From Alkalibacillus flavidus (GTDB taxonomy: Bacteria > Bacillota > Bacilli > Bacillales > Alkalibacillaceae): 64,000 bases of DNA. Location of the stretch: contig NZ_JBEPMX010000012.1 of NCBI RefSeq assembly GCF_040545925.1, forward strand, positions 12,411-76,410, written 5' to 3'. The notes beneath the pieces are model-generated. The model worked only from the letters and a program-made list of their open reading frames with translations. It made no database searches and was not told the origin of the DNA. This document shows, one piece after another, positions 58,836 through 64,000 of the stretch. The position numbers were made by a program, and so were the translations under genes. Each line of letters starts with the position of its first letter. Position 1 is the stretch's first letter.

Positions 58836-59548
58836 CGTTAAAGACGTATCCGCTCGGAAATGAAGCGGTTGTCATATCATTTGGCGATACGATTGATACC
58901 CACATTCATGATCAAGTTGTGGAAAGTTATCAGCGAGTTCAACAAGCTAAGCTTGAAGTCGTCACCGATCTCGTTCCAACATATCGGACGCTTGCCGTTT
59001 ATTATGATTGGCGAATGACGTCGTATCGAGATATGAAAGCAACACTTGAACGGCTGTTATTATCTGATCGTATGTCACCTGAAACGTCTGAGCGACGGAT
59101 TATTCATTTGCCAGTCTGTTACGAATCCGAAGAGTTTGCCCCGGATTTACATACGCTGGCTGATTATCATGATGTCTCCGTTTCGACTGTCATTGAACGT
59201 CACATAAACCCGCTATATCGTGTGTATATGATTGGCTTTTTACCCGGGTTTCCGTATTTAGGTGGACTTGACTCGAGGCTTCAGACACCGCGTTTATCTG
59301 AACCGCGTTCGCAAGTGCCTGCGGGAAGTGTTGGCATCGCTGGGGGTCAAACAGGTATTTATCCAGTTGAATCACCAGGTGGATGGCAGATTATTGGCCG
59401 TACTCCGTTTGCGTTATTTAATCCGAATCACGAGCAACCGACCTTGTTCCGTATGGGAGATTGGTTGACGTTTAATCCTATTTCGCTTGAAAGGTATGAC
59501 CAATTAAAACAAGACGGAAATATCAATGATTTTATTGAGGAGGCGTAA
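58832..59548 (+). CDS. pxpB: 5-oxoprolinase subunit PxpB (KipI-like)
   Basis: 238 residues, allophanate-hydrolase subunit 1 / KipI fold. Hallmarks: YRVYMIGFLPGFPYLGGLDS, RSQVPAGSVGIAGGQTGIYP and SPGGWQIIGRTP. With PxpA and PxpC it forms the ATP-dependent 5-oxoprolinase. B. subtilis KipI also inhibits the sporulation kinase KinA, a second role possible here but not visible. ATGA overlap with pcp. Confidence 0.92.
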   Translation: MTLKTYPLGNEAVVISFGDTIDTHIHDQVVESYQRVQQAKLEVVTDLVPTYRTLAVYYDWRMTSYRDMKATLERLLLSDRMSPETSERRIIHLPVCYESEEFAPDLHTLADYHDVSVSTVIERHINPLYRVYMIGFLPGFPYLGGLDSRLQTPRLSEPRSQVPAGSVGIAGGQTGIYPVESPGGWQIIGRTPFALFNPNHEQPTLFRMGDWLTFNPISLERYDQLKQDGNINDFIEEA

Positions 59549-59551
59549 GTA

Positions 59552-60316
59552 TTGTATATTAATTTGAATGCTGATATTGGCGAAAGTTTTGGCGCTTATC
59601 AAATCGGTGATGATAGTCGACTATTAGATGTCGTGTCGTCGGTTAATATTGCGTGCGGGTTTCACGCGGGAGATTACCGTGTTATGCATCATGTCGTAAA
59701 GCAAGCGGCAGACCGTGGCGTTCGTATAGGGGCGCACCCAGGTTATCCCGATTTGTTAGGGTTTGGTAGACGACATATCGACATGTCGGCAGATGAAATA
59801 TATCAATTGATGGTTTATCAAATCGGCGCTTTACAAGCTGTGTGTGCCGTTCATCACACAACGCTTTACCACGTGAAACCACACGGAGCTCTTTATAATT
59901 TAGCAACAAAAGATGAACAAGTCGCTCATGCTGTTGCTCAAGCTATTAAAGATGTCGATGAACGGTTGTTGTTAGTTGGTTTAGCTAATAGTTCATTGTT
60001 GACGGCTGGACAAAATGTAGGGTTGTCGGTTGTGTCAGAAGTATTTGCGGACAGGACGTATACGAAGGATGGCTTATTAACACCGCGAGGAGACTTAAAT
60101 GCTGTCATTACTGATATTGCCACCATGCAAGAACAAGTGCGAAACCTTGTGTTTTATGACTGTGTTGAAGCGACAGACGGGACTGTCATTGATGTAAAAG
60201 CCGATACGATTTGTTTTCACGGTGATGGTGACCAAGCGTATGACTATGCGCGGTTGATTCGCGATCGACTACAAGAAGAGGGCGTGCGTATTCAAGCCAG
60301 TGAGCCAAATGGTTGA
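59552..60316 (+). CDS. pxpA: 5-oxoprolinase subunit PxpA (LamB/YcsF family)
   Basis: 254 residues. The start NLNADIGESFGAYQIG and SVNIACGFHAGDYRVMHHVV, then IGAHPGYPDLLGFGRR and HVKPHGALYN, are family signatures. TTG 59552 is the start behind GAGGAGGCG. It is read 3 bp after pxpB and overlaps pxpC by 17 bp. The order B-A-C is one of the usual arrangements. Confidence 0.93.
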   Translation: MYINLNADIGESFGAYQIGDDSRLLDVVSSVNIACGFHAGDYRVMHHVVKQAADRGVRIGAHPGYPDLLGFGRRHIDMSADEIYQLMVYQIGALQAVCAVHHTTLYHVKPHGALYNLATKDEQVAHAVAQAIKDVDERLLLVGLANSSLLTAGQNVGLSVVSEVFADRTYTKDGLLTPRGDLNAVITDIATMQEQVRNLVFYDCVEATDGTVIDVKADTICFHGDGDQAYDYARLIRDRLQEEGVRIQASEPNG

Positions 60317-61229
60317 AGAAGCATATCCGTTATTTCAAGTGGACGACGCGTGGTTACCGCTCACTGTTCAAGATTTAGGCCGTCCGGGTTTTCAACATTT
60401 AGGTATCCCAGTTTCTGGTGCAATGGATCGGTATGCCTTAACGGTTGGGAATCAACTATTAGGTAATGATGAAGGAGCTGCTGGGTTAGAAGTGACGCTA
60501 GGTCATACGCGTTTAGTTTCCCACTGTGATGCAATCCTCTGTATTACAGGTGCTGATTTAAATGCAAAGTTGGAAGGGAACTATTTACCGTTGTGGGAAA
60601 CATTCGAGATAAAAAAAGGTCAAGCCTTAACGTTTGAACGACCGATTCAAGGCGTTCGTGCTTATGTTTGTGTAGCGGGTGGTATTGATTCACCTGAATG
60701 GCTTGGGAGTCAATCGGTATATGAAAAAGGGGGCTTTGGCTTAGCCTTTCGAGTAGGGGATAACGTTTATGCCTCGAGCGAGACCACACAAGCTCCGTTA
60801 GGTCAGAGAGCAGCACTTGATTTGATTCCGATATATACAAGTGATGTGACGTTACGGATCGTTATGAGCCCTTATGCTGAGAGATTAACAAAAACAGCGG
60901 TGAATGACTTTTTTGATAAGCCTTTTACATTTAAAAAGGGTGATCGTATGGGGTGTATGTTGCATCATGAATCGTTACTCGAACATGAATTGGCTGAGAG
61001 TATGATATCAGATGTTGTTAGCTTCGGCACGATTCAAATTCCAGCAAATGGTCAACCGATGATATTACTCGCTGATAGACAGACGACAGGTGGTTATACG
61101 ACGGTGGGGACAGTTATATCGGCTGACCATTGGAAGTGCGCTCAATTAAAGCCAGGAGATCGTGTCCGGTTTCAAGCTCTAACGATTGATGAAGCGGATC
61201 AGTTGTTAGAACCATGGCGACATGTTTAG
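60300..61229 (+). CDS. pxpC: 5-oxoprolinase subunit PxpC (KipA-like)
   Basis: 309 residues, allophanate-hydrolase subunit 2 / KipA fold. Signatures are VQDLGRPGFQHLGIPVSGAM, NEEGAAGLEVTLG-like NDEGAAGLEVTLG, and ADRQTTGGYTTVGTVISAD. GTG 60300 is in frame and overlaps pxpA; ATG 60309 is an alternative. Last gene of the pyroglutamate operon. Confidence 0.92.
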   Translation: MSQMVEEAYPLFQVDDAWLPLTVQDLGRPGFQHLGIPVSGAMDRYALTVGNQLLGNDEGAAGLEVTLGHTRLVSHCDAILCITGADLNAKLEGNYLPLWETFEIKKGQALTFERPIQGVRAYVCVAGGIDSPEWLGSQSVYEKGGFGLAFRVGDNVYASSETTQAPLGQRAALDLIPIYTSDVTLRIVMSPYAERLTKTAVNDFFDKPFTFKKGDRMGCMLHHESLLEHELAESMISDVVSFGTIQIPANGQPMILLADRQTTGGYTTVGTVISADHWKCAQLKPGDRVRFQALTIDEADQLLEPWRHV

Positions 61230-61375
61230 TTAAAAAATTTTTTCCGTCGTCATAGTGGTTACGTGACCGATTTCATGATGGTTTGTAGGTAAGAGGTTGG
61301 CTTTTATTTCGTGTCGAAATACACTATAATATGTTCATAGAAAATGACTAGACGTTGAAAGAAAGGTCGGGAAAA

Positions 61376-62674
61376 ATGGCGTATCGTGATGAAAAATTAA
61401 CCGAAGAAAAAGTGTTCAAAGACCCGGTCCACCGCTATATTCATGTACGAGACCGTGTGATTTGGGACTTAATTGGAGCGCGTGAATTTCAACGACTAAG
61501 GCGCATTAAACAGCTTGGGACTACATACTTAACATTTCATGGTGCGGAACATAGTCGGTTTAACCATTCGTTAGGTGTTTATGAAATTGTAAGGCGAATT
61601 ATCGAAAACTTTCGTGAGGAACCCTTTTGGAATGATAATGAACGGTTGTTATGTTTATGTGCTGCCTTATTGCATGATCTCGGACACGGACCGTTTTCGC
61701 ATTCATTTGAAAAAGTGTTCGGCTTAGATCATGAAGATTTCACACGGAAAATCATTTTAGGCGACACACAGGTCAATGCGATTTTGCGTCAAGTAGATCC
61801 GCAATTTCCGCAAGACGTTGCTGATGTGATTCATAAGACATACTCGAATAAACTCGTTGTCAGTCTGATTTCAAGCCAGATCGATGCGGACCGAATGGAT
61901 TATTTACAACGTGACGCGTATTTTACAGGGGTTAGTTACGGCCATTTTGATATGGAACGGATATTGCGCGTTATGCGTCCGAAAGAAGATCAAATGGTGA
62001 TTAAAGAAAGTGGCATGCATGCGGTTGAAGATTATATTATGAGTCGTTATCAAATGTATTGGCAAGTTTACTTTCATCCTGTGACGCGTAGCGCCGAAGT
62101 AATTTTATCGAAAATTTTACACCGGGCAAAAGAGTTATACCAATCTGATGATTATGAATTTAAGCTGAAACCACGCCATTTTGAAAGTTTCTTTGAACAA
62201 CACGTCAGCTTAGATGATTATTTGAAGTTAGATGAAAATGTCGTCTTTTATTATTTCCATATTTGGCAAGAGGAAGACGATGCGATTTTAGCGGATTTGT
62301 GTCGCCGTTTTGTCGATCGGGATTTGTTTAAATATATTGAATTTGACCCGGCTGATCAGTATCAGCAGTTGATGGAGTTAAAGGAAAGTTTTAAACAGGC
62401 TGGTGTTGACCCAACGTATTATTTAGAAGTCGATTCGTCATCCGATTTGCCGTATGATTTTTATCGACCAGGTGAAGAAGAAGAACGTCTGCCGATTCAT
62501 TTACAACTCCCTTCAGGTGAGTTGAAAGAATTGTCGCGTCAGTCAGATATTGTTGAATCGATTTCTGGAAAAAAACGAACGGATCACAAGTTGTACTTTG
62601 CTCGTGATTTGATTGATCAGTTACCGGATGGCGATATAAGTAAACAGCGGATATATGAAATTTTGAAAGGGTAA
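61376..62674 (+). CDS. ywfO: HD-domain phosphohydrolase, YwfO-like
   Basis: 432 residues from ATG 61376 (GAAAGGTCGGG upstream). HD motifs: HGAEHSRFNHSLGVYE, then ALLHDLGHGPFSHSFE, and DADRMDYLQRDAYFTG. This is the dGTPase-like group of which YwfO has been described as a nucleoside triphosphatase; the exact substrate here is not shown. Followed 12 bp later by ywgA, as in B. subtilis. Confidence 0.88.
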   Translation: MAYRDEKLTEEKVFKDPVHRYIHVRDRVIWDLIGAREFQRLRRIKQLGTTYLTFHGAEHSRFNHSLGVYEIVRRIIENFREEPFWNDNERLLCLCAALLHDLGHGPFSHSFEKVFGLDHEDFTRKIILGDTQVNAILRQVDPQFPQDVADVIHKTYSNKLVVSLISSQIDADRMDYLQRDAYFTGVSYGHFDMERILRVMRPKEDQMVIKESGMHAVEDYIMSRYQMYWQVYFHPVTRSAEVILSKILHRAKELYQSDDYEFKLKPRHFESFFEQHVSLDDYLKLDENVVFYYFHIWQEEDDAILADLCRRFVDRDLFKYIEFDPADQYQQLMELKESFKQAGVDPTYYLEVDSSSDLPYDFYRPGEEEERLPIHLQLPSGELKELSRQSDIVESISGKKRTDHKLYFARDLIDQLPDGDISKQRIYEILKG

Positions 62675-62686
62675 GGAGTTGTGCTC

Positions 62687-63184
62687 ATGTTAGAGGATCA
62701 CGCGAAGCTTATGGCGTTTTTTGAACAGGCGAATGAAATTGTCGGGCGAAAACGACTGCAGAAGATGGTTTATATTTTGAAGAAATCTGGCTTTGATTTT
62801 TCTGAACGGTATACGTTTCATTTTTACGGCCCCTATTCGGAAGAGTTATCGACACGGATTGAAGAATTATGTAATTTAGGATTTATTAACGAAACGCGCG
62901 AAAAAGAAAAAGGCTATTATCAATATCGTTATCAACTAACAGAGCGCGGCGAAACGTTTTTAGATCAGTCGGATTTAGTGCCTGAAAATATGGCTCGATT
63001 CATTTTGAATATGGATGAGCATAGTTCGAAGTTTTTAGAGTTGGTGTCGACGATGCTTTACTTTGATGATTTCGCTAAGGAAGACGTTGAAGAGAAAGTG
63101 CGTACGGTGAAAAGCCAACAAAACTATACAGAAGAAGACTTTGAAGCGGCTTGGCAGTTTATTGAACAACTGCAAGCTCATTAG
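62687..63184 (+). CDS. ywgA: YwgA family protein
   Basis: 165 residues from ATG 62687, eight nt behind AAGGAG. Landmarks: GRKRLQKMVYILKKSGF, then FHFYGPYSEELSTRIEEL, and YRYQLTERGETFL. The fold is a winged-helix-like domain related to SocA/Panacea-type proteins; function unknown. Cotranscribed with the YwfO-like phosphohydrolase gene. Confidence 0.85.
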   Translation: MLEDHAKLMAFFEQANEIVGRKRLQKMVYILKKSGFDFSERYTFHFYGPYSEELSTRIEELCNLGFINETREKEKGYYQYRYQLTERGETFLDQSDLVPENMARFILNMDEHSSKFLELVSTMLYFDDFAKEDVEEKVRTVKSQQNYTEEDFEAAWQFIEQLQAH

Positions 63185-63214
63185 GGGGAGGAGATGAACT
63201 TCCTCTTCTTTTTT
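63184..63214 (+). terminator. Weak terminator after ywgA
   Basis: GAGGA and TCCTC form a short stem followed by T7. Confidence 0.5.
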
Positions 63215-63289
63215 TCTATGATTTGAGAAATCGTTTTGGAATCGTTATGCTAGACTTGTTGAATCTATGATATTAGGAGTGACGCAGCT

Positions 63290-63850
63290 ATGGAACGACC
63301 TTTAAAAATCGCAGGCGTTTGCGGTAGTTTAAGACAAGATTCGGTGAACAAAAAATTATTAGATTTAGCTAAAACGATGTTACCAGATAACGTCGAGTAT
63401 GAATATGTTGATTATTCCGATGTGCCTGTGTTTAATGAAGATATCGAACAACCTGTACCAGAATCGGTTCAACGTATCAAGAACCAAGTTGAAAGCGCGG
63501 ATATTATTTTATTCGCGACACCACAGTACAATGGTTCATATCCAGGTAATTTAAAAAATGCAATCGATTGGATGACGCGTCCAGGTGGCGATAATTCGAT
63601 TTTTGGTAAAGTAGCTGGAATTGTAGGGGCGACACCTGGTCAAAGCGGCACGATGCAAGCGCAATTGCATTTACGTGAAGTATTGAGTCATTTAGGCATA
63701 CAAGTACCAGCGCAACCACGTGTTATGGTAAGCGGTGCATATGATATGCTTGATGAAGAGGGTAATTTCTTACTTCCAGAAGTCGAATCGAATAATTACC
63801 GCAAGTTGTTAGATGAATTGTATAAATTGGCTGAAGTTAAATCGATGTGA
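63290..63850 (+). CDS. NADPH-dependent FMN reductase (flavodoxin fold)
   Basis: 186 residues. Flavin-binding motifs GVCGSLRQDSVNKKLLDLA and TPQYNGSYPGNLKNAIDWM are clear, as in the ChrR/YieF/azoreductase group, which reduces quinones, chromate or azo dyes using NAD(P)H. ATG behind ATTAGGAGTG. Ends at its own terminator before the tandem array. Confidence 0.9.
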   Translation: MERPLKIAGVCGSLRQDSVNKKLLDLAKTMLPDNVEYEYVDYSDVPVFNEDIEQPVPESVQRIKNQVESADIILFATPQYNGSYPGNLKNAIDWMTRPGGDNSIFGKVAGIVGATPGQSGTMQAQLHLREVLSHLGIQVPAQPRVMVSGAYDMLDEEGNFLLPEVESNNYRKLLDELYKLAEVKSM

Positions 63851-63854
63851 TCGA

Positions 63855-63886
63855 AAACCCCTGCGCTGAAAAGGCGCAGGGGTTTT
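63855..63886 (+). terminator. Terminator of the FMN reductase gene
   Basis: AAAACCCCTGCGC/GCGCAGGGGTTTT, a strong GC stem with T-tail. Confidence 0.92.
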
Positions 63887-64000
63887 CATCCGCGATACGG
63901 CGAAATTCATCCGCGATACGGCGAAATTCATCCGCGATACGGCGAAATTCATCCGCGATACGGCGAAATTCATCCGCGATACGGCGAAATTCATCCGCGA
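63886..64000. repeat. Perfect tandem repeat, 21-bp unit, at least 5.5 copies
   Basis: The unit is TCATCCGCGATAC followed by GGCGAAAT. Copies start at 63886, 63907, 63928, 63949 and 63970 and a sixth at 63991 runs out of the window; all visible copies are identical. It begins directly after the terminator. On the minus strand it stays open as a heptapeptide repeat (MNFAVSR), a by-product of the unit being divisible by three. Confidence 0.95.

Noticed and set aside
63809..63994. Open minus-strand frame made of MNFAVSR heptapeptides
   Set aside because: It arises because the 21-bp DNA repeat is divisible by three; it runs antisense into the FMN reductase gene and has no ribosome site.
63886..64000. 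Possible CRISPR array
   Set aside because: Identical units follow each other directly with no spacers; no cas genes are present.
1..64000. tRNA, rRNA or prophage genes
   Set aside because: No conserved rRNA segments, cloverleaf-like genes, integrase or phage structural genes were seen on either strand.

Overview
The window looks like chromosome from a low-to-medium GC, endospore-forming member of the Bacillaceae, probably a moderately salt- or alkali-tolerant one. Reasons: paired gerQ and cwlJ spore genes, the HemQ coproheme route, LipL-type lipoate transfer, a Des/DesK/DesR membrane-fluidity system, AGGAGG-type ribosome sites, frequent TTG/GTG starts, many short acidic lipoproteins and Bacillus-style ywf/ywg synteny. 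The genus cannot be fixed from the sequence alone. No rRNA, tRNA or CRISPR array was seen.

Layout. 1-2.8 kb: an acidic lipoprotein, a SAM-I riboswitch in front of a tiny leader ORF and an unknown 124-residue gene, and a lipid kinase. 2.9-6.1 kb: a TetR-controlled ABC exporter with its operators. 6.2-9.8 kb: CBS protein, YtkA-like lipoprotein, amidase, YaiI-type protein, CheW. 9.8-12.6 kb: a YtrA-like GntR/ABC operon with an obvious operator. 12.6-13.9 kb: Eis-like acetyltransferase. 14.0-17.2 kb: an accessory island bounded by the inverted ends of one IS3-type element; the transposase interior is missing and the space holds two secreted proteins, a 30-residue membrane peptide, remains of a second IS3-type element and a 304-bp IS21-like element with a 7-bp target duplication. 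17.2-22.5 kb: a chemoreceptor and des-desK-desR. 22.5-32 kb: lipoprotein, CvfC-like HEAT-repeat protein, small membrane proteins, a PAS-GGDEF cyclase, a ComEC-like metallo-beta-lactamase lipoprotein with DUF3006 partner, a methyltransferase, a DHA2 drug exporter. 32-38 kb: ptsI facing away from a fruR-fruK-fruA-IIA-ptsH operon, with a textbook promoter containing a cre-like site. 38-49.4 kb: a TetR/YugP operon, spermidine-synthase-like protein, GGDEF-EAL protein, two RDD proteins (one broken), an S9 peptidase and small membrane proteins. 49.5-54.8 kb: a 40-residue ORF, sbcD-sbcC and an orphan sigma factor. 55-58 kb: gerQ, cwlJ, hemQ, lipL. 58.2-61.2 kb: pcp with 5-oxoprolinase pxpB-pxpA-pxpC, a complete route from pyroglutamyl peptides to glutamate. 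61.4-63.9 kb: ywfO-like HD phosphohydrolase, ywgA, FMN reductase.

The least expected pattern is structural. Five intergenic stretches (1117-1200, 13983-14165, 32008-32112, 37967-38113 and 63886-64000) are degenerate or perfect tandem arrays with a shared step of 20-21 bp (two helical turns) but different sequences. They mostly lie at gene 3-prime ends, next to terminators. Other points of note are the SAM riboswitch in front of an unrecognised gene, the hollowed IS3 element with cargo, and several short genes (16-52 codons) with strong ribosome-binding sites.
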